Positions 1 to 8,300 of a stretch of DNA of 64,000 nt are shown here, in pieces (the first letter of the stretch is position 1; every line of letters begins with the position of its first letter). The notes under the pieces are model-generated. The model had not been told where the DNA came from. It saw only the letters and a list, made by a program, of their open reading frames with translations, and searched no databases. The stretch lies in NCBI RefSeq assembly GCF_000186705.1, contig NZ_AEUE01000004.1, forward strand, positions 310,001 to 374,000, given 5' to 3'. This stretch comes from Citromicrobium sp. JLT1363. GTDB taxonomy: Bacteria; Pseudomonadota; Alphaproteobacteria; Sphingomonadales; Sphingomonadaceae. Position numbers and translations under genes: made by a program.

Positions 1-350
1 TCGACTACATCAACGCCCACGGCACCTCCACCATGGCCGACACGATCGAACTGGCGGCAGCAAAGCGGGTCTTCGGCGATGATCTGAGCGGCGCGTCGAT
101 GAGCAGCACCAAGTCCGCGATCGGTCACCTCCTTGGCGGTGCGGGCGCGGTGGAGAGCATCTTCTGCATCCTCGCCATCCGCGACCAGATCGTGCCGCCC
201 ACGCTCAACCTCGACGATCCCGACGATGGCACCGAAGGCGTCGACCTCGTGCCCCACACCGCGAAAAGGCGTGAGGTCGAAGCAGTTCTCAACAACAGCT
301 TCGGTTTCGGCGGCACCAATGCCAGCCTCGTGATGAAGAAAGTGGACTGA
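1..350 (+). CDS. fabF: 3-oxoacyl-ACP synthase II (FabF), 3' part
   Basis: The C-terminal 115 or so residues of a beta-ketoacyl-ACP synthase are visible; the 5' part lies before the window. FabF condenses malonyl-ACP with acyl-ACP in fatty acid elongation in the cytoplasm. The HGTST block, the STKSAIGH block (active-site Lys and His) and the glycine-rich NSFGFGGTN block near the end are family hallmarks. The stop codon overlaps the start of mltG by one base, so the two are co-transcribed. This is core chromosome, not part of the mobile element. Confidence 0.95.
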   Translation, partial: DYINAHGTSTMADTIELAAAKRVFGDDLSGASMSSTKSAIGHLLGGAGAVESIFCILAIRDQIVPPTLNLDDPDDGTEGVDLVPHTAKRREVEAVLNNSFGFGGTNASLVMKKVD

Positions 351-1312
351 TGATCCGCGCACTCCTCGCGCTGGTGCTCGTCGCAATCGCGCTGGCGGGC
401 GGCTGGTTCGCGTGGGGCTGGTACGGCCCGGGCCCGGCGCAGGATGATACCTCCTTCATCGTCCGGTCGGGATCGACACTGACATCGGTTGCGCAGCAGC
501 TGGAGGAAGAAGGCCTGATCGCCCGGCAGGATGCCTTTCTGCTGCGAGCCAAGGTGCTGGGCAGCGGCGATCCGATCAAGGCGGGCGAGTTCCTGCTGCC
601 CGGCGGAACCAGTCCTGCGGGTATTCTCGACACGCTGCAGCATGGCGAGGTGATCCGCCGGTTCGTCACGATACCCGAAGGCACGCCCTCCATTCTGGTC
701 TTCGAGACGCTGATGGCCGAAGACCTGCTTACCGGCGAAATTCCGGTGCCCAAGGAAGGCAGCGTGCTGCCCGACACTTATGATTTCGAGCGCGGGGAGG
801 ATCGTGCGGCAGTGCTCGCGCGGATGCAGGCCGCGATGCGCAATTATCTCGCGGAGGCATGGCCAAAGCGCGCGCAGGATATCGCGGTCGACAATATCCA
901 GGACGCGGTAACGCTTGCCTCCATCGTCGAGAAGGAAACGGGTATCGCGGAAGAACGCCGCATGGTGGCAGGGCTCTATTCGAACCGTGTGAAGGAAGGC
1001 ATGCTGCTGCAGGCCGACCCGACGATCATCTATCCGATCACCAAAGGCAAGCCGCTCGGGCGCCGCATCCGCCAGTCCGAAATTGCTGCGGTGAATGGCT
1101 ACAACACCTACACGCGCGTCGGATTGCCGACCGGGCCAATCACCAATCCCGGGCGCGAAGCGATCGCGGCAGTGCTCAACCCGGCGGAAACCGATGCTCT
1201 GTTCATGGTTGCCGATGGATCGGGCGGGCACGTGTTCGCCGAAACGCTGGAAGAGCACAATGCGAACGTGGCCGAATGGTACAAGCTGAGGCGCGAGCGC
1301 GGCGAGATGTAG
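350..1312 (+). CDS. mltG: Endolytic murein transglycosylase MltG
   Basis: A 320-residue protein with an N-terminal membrane anchor (residues 2-22), a LysM-like segment and a YceG-type catalytic domain. MltG cleaves nascent peptidoglycan strands in the periplasm and is thought to end glycan elongation. The block SIVEKETG (191-198) contains the catalytic glutamate. Length is normal for the family. It starts one base into the fabF stop codon; fabF-mltG is a common gene pair in proteobacteria. Core gene. Confidence 0.95.
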   Translation: MIRALLALVLVAIALAGGWFAWGWYGPGPAQDDTSFIVRSGSTLTSVAQQLEEEGLIARQDAFLLRAKVLGSGDPIKAGEFLLPGGTSPAGILDTLQHGEVIRRFVTIPEGTPSILVFETLMAEDLLTGEIPVPKEGSVLPDTYDFERGEDRAAVLARMQAAMRNYLAEAWPKRAQDIAVDNIQDAVTLASIVEKETGIAEERRMVAGLYSNRVKEGMLLQADPTIIYPITKGKPLGRRIRQSEIAAVNGYNTYTRVGLPTGPITNPGREAIAAVLNPAETDALFMVADGSGGHVFAETLEEHNANVAEWYKLRRERGEM

Positions 1313-1320
1313 GCTTCGGC

Positions 1321-1845
1321 ATGTCCGGCGACGCTCCACTTATCGTGACCGCGCAATTGCCCGAAGGTTTACAGGGCTGGGCCACCGGTCTGCGCAATGC
1401 GCACTTCCCGCCGGAGCGTAATCACCTCGCCGCCCATGTCACCCTGTTCCATGCCTTGCCGGGTTTCTGCGAGGCGGAGGTGATCCAGCACGCCCGCCAG
1501 TTGGCAAAGGAATTCGCCCCGGTCGATGCGCGCATTATCGGTGTCATGTCGCTGGGCGGCGGCACGGCAATTCGACTGGAGAGCGAGGGCATGCTTCGCC
1601 TGCGGGCAATGCTTGCAGAGCATTTCCATGGGCTTCTGACCGAGCAGGACCAGGGTGGCAAGCGGCTGCACGTTACGGTCCAGAACAAGGTTTCCAGCAA
1701 GGCCGCGAAGGCGCTTCAAGCCGAACTCGCGCTGCAGGTGGAAGAACGGGCTTTCCGTTTTCGCGGGCTTGGCATCCACCGTTACGAAGGCGGCCCGTGG
1801 ACCATGATCCAGGACGTGAATTTCCGTGGTAAAGCGCGTGCATGA
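1321..1845 (+). CDS. 2'-5' RNA ligase-like 2H phosphoesterase
   Basis: A 174-residue protein with two HxT motifs, HVT at 39-41 and HVT at 117-119, spaced as in the 2H phosphoesterase/LigT family. Such enzymes hydrolyse or form 2',5'- or cyclic phosphodiester bonds in RNA; the substrate here is unknown. The start at 1321 is chosen because it lies 9 bases after the mltG stop, making a fabF-mltG-2H operon. The longer reading frame running upstream is a shadow inside mltG. Confidence 0.85.
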   Translation: MSGDAPLIVTAQLPEGLQGWATGLRNAHFPPERNHLAAHVTLFHALPGFCEAEVIQHARQLAKEFAPVDARIIGVMSLGGGTAIRLESEGMLRLRAMLAEHFHGLLTEQDQGGKRLHVTVQNKVSSKAAKALQAELALQVEERAFRFRGLGIHRYEGGPWTMIQDVNFRGKARA

Positions 1846-1936
1846 GAAGCACGCAAGACACGCCTTGACCAGGCTGCGCCCCCACCGTAAGAGCGCCGCC
1901 TGCCGTAGAGCCGAGTGCTCCGGCGAAGCCCTGTGG

Positions 1937-2013
1937 GGCGGAGTAGCTCAGGTGGTTAGAGCAGCGGAATCATAATCCGCGTGTCGGGGGTTCGAGTCCC
2001 TCCTCCGCTACCA
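1937..2013 (+). tRNA. tRNA-Met (CAU), likely elongator
   Basis: A 77-nt cloverleaf with encoded CCA. The acceptor arms pair with one G-U at the end, the D arm contains AGCTCAG, the anticodon stem is GCGGA/TCCGC around the loop ATCATAA (anticodon CAT), and the T arm is GGGGG-TTCGAGT-CCCTC. CAU can also belong to lysidine-modified tRNA-Ile2; overall similarity from memory favours elongator Met. The integrase gene lies directly downstream, so the 3' end is probably the integration target. Confidence 0.85.
1990..2013 (+). other. Candidate attL (tRNA 3' end)
   Basis: The T loop to CCA end of the tRNA is the usual crossover region of P4-family integrases, and an integrase of that family starts 178 bases further on. 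No second copy of this segment was seen in the window, so the exact core and the attR partner are unresolved. This is inference from position. Confidence 0.5.
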
Positions 2014-2026
2014 ATCTCGAATCCGC

Positions 2027-2191
2027 ATGGGTTCGCTTGCTTCCGCATGCATCCGTAAAACTCAATTAAAACAGAATGATGTGAGTGATTCGCGTCCGCC
2101 TGCGTGCGCATGCATTCGCTTGAAGCCGGATTTGGTGTGGGGGTATTTTGGGGGTATTTTCCGGGGGTAGCGAAAAGGAGCGATACCCCCA
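2027..2191 (+). promoter_or_regulatory. Repeat-rich int upstream region
   Basis: Between the tRNA and int there are two copies of CCGCATG near 2030-2060 and GCATGC palindromes. Closer to int an 11-bp tandem repeat GGGGGTATTTT occurs at 2139-2149 and 2150-2160, with a third partial copy at 2163-2169 and an inverted copy (TACCCCC) at 2184-2190. These are plausible arm-type integrase binding sites and/or an operator over the int promoter. Function is inferred from position only. Confidence 0.4.
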
Positions 2192-3445
2192 ATGGCCTTG
2201 AGTGAGATTCAGATCAAAAAAGCGAAGGCGGCTGAGCGTCCATACAAGCTTGCGGATGGGGAGGGATTATTCCTCCTCGTGCAAAAGAACGGCTCGAAGC
2301 TCTGGCGGCTGAAATACCGGTACCACGGGAAAGAGAAGCTGCTTTCTTTCGGTGCCTACCCCGAAGTCGGAATAGCGGCCGCAAGAGAACTCAAGAGAGC
2401 TGCCAAGGGTGTGCTGGCCGAAGGCAGGGACCCGATGGTTCACAAACCGGGTCGGGACTTCGAAGAGGCTAAGACCTTCAGGGCGATTGCCACCATGTGG
2501 CATGAGAACAGAGCAAGTAGTCTCAATCCCGCCCATGCGAAGCGCGTGTGGTCGCGGATGGAGCAGGACGTGCTTCCTGTCTTAGGCGAGCTCATGATGC
2601 ATGAGATAACTCCACCAGAAGTCCTGAAGGTCATTCGGAAGATCGAGGAGCGCGGCGCGCTCGACATCAGTCGACGGGCCAAGCAATGTATTGGTCAGGT
2701 ATTCCAGTTCGCGATTGCCAGCGGACTTTGCGATTCCGATCCAACGGCGCATCTTCGGGGGGCTTTGAAGCCACGTCCTCGGGTCAAGCATATGGCGAAG
2801 CTGCCTCTGGCACAGCTACCCGAACTCATCATCAAGATGGAGCGATACCAGGAAGAGGGTGAGAGACGATCCGAAATTACGCGGGCGGCATTGACCTTTG
2901 CTCTTCTTACATGGGTCCGGACCAAGGAACTCCGGTTCGCCAAGAAGCACGAGTTTGAAGGTCTAGTCGGAGATTCACCAGTTTGGCGCATTGGCGCTGA
3001 TCGGATGAAAATGGGCCGCGAGCATATCGTGCCATTGTCGCGACAAGCCGCTTCTCTTGCTCAAGATATGATCAGCAAGTCCGAAGGCGAATACGTCTTT
3101 CCAGGCCAGAAGCCCAAGATGCCGCTTTCCGAGAATACGATGATCTATGGTCTCTATCGGCTCGGTTACCACGGGCGACAAACTGTTCACGGCTTCAGGG
3201 GTCTGGCGAGCACCTGGGCGAATGAGCAGCTGGTCGAGGTCGGCGATCCACCGATGTGGATCCGCCGATATCATGAAGACTGGGTCGAACTGCAATTGGC
3301 ACACAGCGAAGAGAACGAGGTTCGCGGGGCATACAATGCTGCCGAATATCTCGCTCCCCGTCGTGCAATGCTGCAGGATTGGGCAGACTTCCTCGATTCC
3401 ATCGGCGGCAAAGCGCAAAACATTGCAGTTTTGAGAGCCGCGTGA
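2192..3445 (+). CDS. int: P4-type tyrosine integrase
   Basis: A 417-residue site-specific recombinase. Residues 1-85 form the DUF4102-type arm-binding domain, about 95-195 the core-binding domain, and 210-400 the catalytic domain. Arg243 (VRTKELR), His333 and Arg336 (HGFR), His371 and Tyr381 (AYNAAEY) fit the R-HxxR-H-Y set, so the enzyme looks intact. It would integrate and excise the element at the adjacent tRNA-Met. The start is preceded by AAAAGGAG. It is transcribed away from the tRNA. Confidence 0.95.
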   Translation: MALSEIQIKKAKAAERPYKLADGEGLFLLVQKNGSKLWRLKYRYHGKEKLLSFGAYPEVGIAAARELKRAAKGVLAEGRDPMVHKPGRDFEEAKTFRAIATMWHENRASSLNPAHAKRVWSRMEQDVLPVLGELMMHEITPPEVLKVIRKIEERGALDISRRAKQCIGQVFQFAIASGLCDSDPTAHLRGALKPRPRVKHMAKLPLAQLPELIIKMERYQEEGERRSEITRAALTFALLTWVRTKELRFAKKHEFEGLVGDSPVWRIGADRMKMGREHIVPLSRQAASLAQDMISKSEGEYVFPGQKPKMPLSENTMIYGLYRLGYHGRQTVHGFRGLASTWANEQLVEVGDPPMWIRRYHEDWVELQLAHSEENEVRGAYNAAEYLAPRRAMLQDWADFLDSIGGKAQNIAVLRAA

Positions 3446-3452
3446 CCTGCTC

Positions 3453-3656
3453 CTAGGCGGGCACCTGCCCCAGCCATTCGACGCGAAGGCGGTCGAACCC
3501 GACAACGATACCCTCTGCGGTAACCTCAAATCCAAAGTCTTCGTTTGAGGGTTCGTAGTCTTCGAGAACCCAATGATCTCCGGCATCGGTTACAATTACA
3601 GCTCCCCGAGGAAGGTGCTCGAGCCGTCCGCTGATCCTTTTCCGATTCGTAGTCAT
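3453..3656 (-). CDS. Small conserved-looking protein of unknown function
   Basis: A 67-residue protein. The start at 3656 is preferred because it makes an ATGA overlap with the stop of the transglycosylase gene; a start at 3677 would give 74 residues. The N-terminus is basic, followed by short hydrophobic, strand-like stretches (GAVIVTD, GIVVGFD) without a membrane segment or signal peptide. Translational coupling suggests it works with, or is co-regulated with, the lytic transglycosylase. Family not recognised. It converges on int with only 7 bases between stops. Confidence 0.65.
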   Translation of the reverse strand: MTTNRKRISGRLEHLPRGAVIVTDAGDHWVLEDYEPSNEDFGFEVTAEGIVVGFDRLRVEWLGQVPA

Positions 3657-4243
3657 ATCGAACTGTATGCCATCCATCGGTCGATAACGCTCTTCACATA
3701 TCCAGGTGTTTCCCGATTTTTCGGTATCCCGCCGGCTCGCGACACAGCGCCGGGTCCAGCATTGTATGCGGCCAGCGCGAGATGGATCGCACCGAAGCGC
3801 TCTAGCATCTGCTTCAGATACCGCGCGCCGCCATCGATGTTCTCAGCCGGATCGTGGCGATTGCGGACACCAAGTTCCCTTGCCGTTCCCGGCATGAGTT
3901 GAGCGAGCCCGGCTGCGCCAGCTGGACTGATCGCCATCGGGTTGAACCGCGATTCCTGCCAAATCAGGGCCTGAAGCAGTCGAGGCGGCAATTGGTATCG
4001 CGCTTCAGCTTGCCGGATGAGTGGCTCATACAAGGCTTCCTTGAAGCTTCTATCGATATAGGCCGCGCCGCCATCTGGCTTGCCCAAGTGGATTGCAGTC
4101 GGGTTGAAAGCGCGCCCTTTGTCGGTTGTAACCTGAACTGTGCCGAGGTCATGGTCGAAGACCTGAAACTCCTGCGCGTGCGCGGATCCCGAAATCGCAA
4201 TCGCGAGCGCACCGCAACCGCAAGCCACCAGCGACATTCGCAT
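3653..4243 (-). CDS. VirB1-like lytic transglycosylase
   Basis: A 196-residue secreted SLT-domain protein with a signal peptide (1-23, ending AHA). The catalytic glutamate is E97 in IWQESRFNP, followed by the GAAGLAQLMP and AAYNAGPG motifs of the fold. It would open the peptidoglycan locally for the conjugation channel. The start at 4243 is preceded by GGTGAAAGG; a longer frame to 4360 adds a tail without a signal peptide. A TTTTCCTACACCC box lies 54 nt upstream, shared with the pilin operon, which ties it to the transfer regulon although it sits 35 kb from the tra genes. Confidence 0.9.
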   Translation of the reverse strand: MRMSLVACGCGALAIAISGSAHAQEFQVFDHDLGTVQVTTDKGRAFNPTAIHLGKPDGGAAYIDRSFKEALYEPLIRQAEARYQLPPRLLQALIWQESRFNPMAISPAGAAGLAQLMPGTARELGVRNRHDPAENIDGGARYLKQMLERFGAIHLALAAYNAGPGAVSRAGGIPKNRETPGYVKSVIDRWMAYSSI

Positions 4244-4296
4244 TGAATTACCTTTCACCTTGCCTCGATCCGCAAGAGAACATAAATAGAACGCAT

Positions 4297-4311
4297 GGGT
4301 GTAGGAAAACG
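4297..4311 (-). promoter_or_regulatory. tra-box (15-mer copy 1)
   Basis: On the minus strand this reads CGTTTTCCTACACCC, 54 nt upstream of the transglycosylase start. The identical 15-mer occurs at 22271-22285 and 57395-57409, in the same orientation relative to its gene. Confidence 0.65.
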
Positions 4312-4381
4312 TTTTTTGCAAGTTTATCCGAGAGAAGAGGGGTTCGTTTGGAGGGGGCAATTGTGAGGCGATGGAGCTGGT

Positions 4382-5296
4382 ATGCCCGTTTCGAATTCAA
4401 CCCTGTCACGTCATTCGCTCGAGGACACCGCCCGAAGGATCTGCGAAAACCGAGGGGGCAAATGGTCAGGCACAAGGGGCATGGCCTGCTGCCCTGCGCA
4501 TGATGACCGCACACCTTCGCTCGGCGTGACGCTCGGCCGAAAGGCTATTCTCTTCCATTGCTTTGCGGGCTGCGATCAGCAGAGCGTGCTTTCCGCACTG
4601 GCGCGCGAAGGATTCGAGGTGGCCAGGTTTTTCTCGGGTTCTTCAGCCGAGAATCAATTCAAGTCGACCAGAGTGGGCAAACCCTCGGCAGCAGCGTTGA
4701 GGATCTGGCGCGAAGCGGAACCATTGGGTGCCAGTCCGGCGAAGGCCTACCTTGAGAGCCGCGGCATCCTCGCCGCATCTCCGGCGCTCCGCTTTCATCC
4801 ACGAACGCCGCTTGGCCCGAAAGTACGGGCCCGCTTTCTGCCCGCCATGATCGCGGCAGTCAGCCTCGACGAGGGCCCGATCGCCATCCACCGCACGTTC
4901 CTGTCTACCGAGGCTTCAGGCAAGGCCGCTTTCGAAAAGCCGAAACGCGCGCTCGGCGCGCTCGGTGAAGCTGCTGTCCGCCTTTTCGCTCCGGCCTCCG
5001 GCAAGCTCGGCCTCGCTGAGGGCATCGAGAGCGCGATGTCGGCCTATGCTCTCACCGGCATTCCCGTCTGGGCGACCCTGGGCAATGAGCGCTTTGGTCT
5101 CGTCAGCGTGCCTGAGAGCGTGACCGAGCTTCACCTCTTCGTCGATCACGATGCTGGCGGCGAGCTGGCCGCGTCGCGTGGCTTGGCCGCTTATGCCCGC
5201 GATGGGCGGACGATCCACGTTCGCAAACCATCCTCACGCGACACCGACTGGAACGATGAACTTACAGCATGGCTGCGCCGCAAAGCGGCGCGGTAG
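4382..5296 (+). CDS. TOPRIM-domain primase-like protein
   Basis: A 304-residue protein with a CHC2-like zinc-binding start (Cys36, Cys37, His40, Cys60, Cys64 in CCPAH and FHCFAGCD). A C-terminal TOPRIM domain shows LAEGIES (Glu213) and FVDHDAGG (Asp255, Asp257). Proteins of this layout are common on alphaproteobacterial plasmids and ICEs and are thought to prime or process transferred single-stranded DNA. It stands first in a rightward group with the helicase-methylase and ParB-like genes. Enzyme activity is inferred from the family. Confidence 0.85.
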   Translation: MPVSNSTLSRHSLEDTARRICENRGGKWSGTRGMACCPAHDDRTPSLGVTLGRKAILFHCFAGCDQQSVLSALAREGFEVARFFSGSSAENQFKSTRVGKPSAAALRIWREAEPLGASPAKAYLESRGILAASPALRFHPRTPLGPKVRARFLPAMIAAVSLDEGPIAIHRTFLSTEASGKAAFEKPKRALGALGEAAVRLFAPASGKLGLAEGIESAMSAYALTGIPVWATLGNERFGLVSVPESVTELHLFVDHDAGGELAASRGLAAYARDGRTIHVRKPSSRDTDWNDELTAWLRRKAAR

Positions 5297-5371
5297 AGGA
5301 GAGAGAGCTTCTCGAATTCCTGATCCGGCAGAGGGCCTGTCCCGATGCCCTCATCAGGAGGACGAATTGCC
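5297..5371 (+). promoter_or_regulatory. Structured leader with strong SD
   Basis: The leader has a purine-rich block GAGGAGAGAGAGCTTCTC that can form a short hairpin, then CATCAGGAGGA (5353-5362) ten bases before the ATG. This Shine-Dalgarno decides the start at 5372 rather than the ATG at 5345. Similar leaders precede the ParB-like, ArdC and DUF2493 genes. Confidence 0.5.
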
Positions 5372-8300
5372 ATGTTTCAGTCAGACTTGTTTCCCGCCGG
5401 CGAGCAGATACCGGCAGTGCCCCTGGCCTTCGCCATCGGTGCCCGGATTGCCGCGCTTCTCACCTCGGGTCGTCATCTTACCCGTGCCGACATTTCCGGG
5501 CTGTTCGCCGAAGAGACCGGCGCCCTTGACTGGGGAAGCGCCTGGAGCATCGACGACTACAATAACGCGGTCGAGATCGGGGCGCTGCTCTGGCTTCGCG
5601 AATCTTCGCGCATAGACCTGGCGACCAGCGTGCACGAAACCGAAGCGCGGTTCGACTGGCTCGAAGCAGCCTTGCCGCCCCGGCACGTTCGCAGCGAAGG
5701 ACAGGTCGAGCTCCAGCAGTTCTCGACCCCGCCGATGCTGGCCTGGCTGATGGCAAAGGCCGCAGCCATCTCTGCGCACGACACGCTACTCGAACCCTCC
5801 GCCGGGAATGGCGCCCTCGCTCTCTGGGGCAGCCTCCAGGACGCCTCGTTGGTCCTCAACGAGATCGATCTGGCAAGACGAAACGGGCTGGGCCATATCT
5901 TCCCCGCGGCCACGATCACTGCGCATGACGGGGAACTGATCGCCGACCTGCTTCGCAGCCCGGTTCCATCGGTCGTGCTAATGAACCCGCCATTCGCTCA
6001 TAGCCATGAACGCGGCGAGGACCGCGAGACCGCTATGCGTCACCTGCGCGGTGCGATCCGAGCGGCTGCGAATGGGGCGAGGATAGTCGCCATCATGCCC
6101 GATGGCTTTGACGCTTCCACATTCGCCAAAGCACAGGACGAAGCGTCGCTCCTGATTAATGTCCGCTTGGAGCAGATGTTTCGCCGGACAGGGACGGGGA
6201 TCGCCGTTCGCCTGGTCGTGATCGACAAGACGCAGACTGCGTCTTCGCCCGCGATCACCGGAGACACCTGCGACCTGGTCGAGCTCCACGAGCTTATCAC
6301 CGCACTTCCGCGCCGCGCGCAAACACCCGCCAGCCTCCATCGCTTGCCGTTCAGCAAGCCAATTCGCCGAGTTGGCAAGACTTCGACCCAACGCACTCCG
6401 GTCCGTCCGGTGGCGCCTTTCGCAGCGACAGCAGCAGCCAAGGCGAATGCGACCACTCTTGCCTATTCGGTCTTGGCCGACTCCGCGCCGGTACCTGAAC
6501 AGACAGGCATCTACCTGCCTTACCGGCCCAGTCGCATCGCGTTCGAAGGCGCTCCGGCCCATCCCACCCCGCTCGTGGAATCGGTCGCTATGGGTTCGGT
6601 CGCGGCTCCGCAGCCGGAAGTGCGGCCTCGTCTTCCCACCAACTGGCAGGCCGATGGCCTTTTATCCGAGGCTCAGTGCGAGACACTGGTCTACGCTGCC
6701 CAGGCATTCGCGCGCGACCTACCGGGCCAGTTCAAGGTCAGCCAGGAGGGCACTGCGCTGGAACTGTCCGAAGACGGTCATGAATACCGCCAAGGCTTTT
6801 TCCTCGGTGACGGGACCGGAGCGGGCAAGGGACGGCAAATCGCAGCGGTCATCATGGACCGCTGGCTCGCCAGCGAGCGTCGCCATATCTGGATCACGAA
6901 GAACGAGGCGCTGCTCGAAGATGCGCGCCGCGACTGGGAAGCGCTTGGCGGGCTGCCGCTCGATCTCCAGCCGCTCTCGCGCTGGAAACTCGGCCACCCC
7001 GTGACGATGTCCGAAGGCATTCTCTTCGTCACCTATCCAACGCTGCGCTCGGGACGCGCTGAGGATACGCGGCTCGACCAGATCCTTGCCTGGGCGGGCG
7101 AGGATTTCGACGGCGTGATCGCCTTTGACGAAGCCCACGCGATGGCCAATGCGCTTGGGGGCTCTTCAACCCGCGGCAAGGTCAAGGGCTCCGAACAGGG
7201 CATGGCGGGCCTCAGGTTGCAAAACCATCTCCCACGCGCCCGCGTGCTCTACGCGTCTGCCACCGGCGCTTCGGATATCGCCAACCTCGGTTACACCTCA
7301 CGGCTTGGCTTATGGGGACCCGAGACTGCTTTCCCGACCCATGAGGCGTTCATGACAGAGATCCGCGCTGGCGGCGTCGCGGCGATGGAGCTCGTCGCCC
7401 GCGACCTCAAGGCTCAGGGCCTCTATCTTGCTCGTGCGTTGTCCTTCGCCGGGGTTGAGTACGAGATCCTCGAACACAGCCTGACCGAAGCGCAGGTCAA
7501 AATCTATGACGCCTACGCCGATGCCTGGGCGATCATTCACCGCAATCTCGAAGCAGCGCTCGAAGCAACCCGCGTGGTCGACGAGGACAGCGGCGACACG
7601 CTCAATCGCAACGCCAAGGCTGCGGCGCTGTCGATCTTCGAAGGCACCAAGCAGCGCTTCTTTGCCCAGCTTCTGCTCTCGATGAAATTGCCGAGCTTGA
7701 TCCCCGCGATGGAAGCGGCGCTGGGCGAAGACCATTCGGTAGTCGTGCAGCTGGTCTCGACCGCCGAGGCCATGCTCGACCGGCGTCTCGCCGACCTATC
7801 CGACGAGGAACGCGAAGCGCTCGATATCGATCTGTCCCCGCGTGAATATGTCATCGACTACCTTAGCAAGAGCTTTCCGGTGCGTTTGATGCAGGTCTTC
7901 GCCGACGAGGATGGCAATCTTCGTTCCGAGGCAATGAGCGACGAGGAGGGCAATCCCGTTTTCTGCCCGCGCGCCATGGCCGCGCGCGATGCGCTGATCG
8001 AACAGCTCTGCGCACTGCCGCCCATCGCTACCGCGCTCGATGCGATCATCGAGCACTTCGGAACCGAGGCCGTCGCCGAGGTTACGGGCCGGACCCGCAG
8101 GCTGGTGATCGGACGCGATGGTCAGCAATGCCTCGAACGGCGTAGCCCCAGCGCCAATGTCGCCGAAGCGCAAAGCTTTATGGAAGGCACCAAGCGCATC
8201 CTGGTATTCTCGGACGCCGGCGGCACGGGTCGATCTTACCATGCCGACTTGGGCGCCAGGAACCAGCAGCGCCGGGTCCATTTCCTGCTCGAGCCGGGCT

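Noticed and set aside
1956-2192. 78-residue minus-strand frame over the tRNA and int leader
   Set aside because: It covers the tRNA gene and repeats and has no protein features.
5353-5372. Start of the helicase gene at 5345
   Set aside because: AGGAGGA at 5356-5362 fits the ATG at 5372 and lies downstream of 5345.
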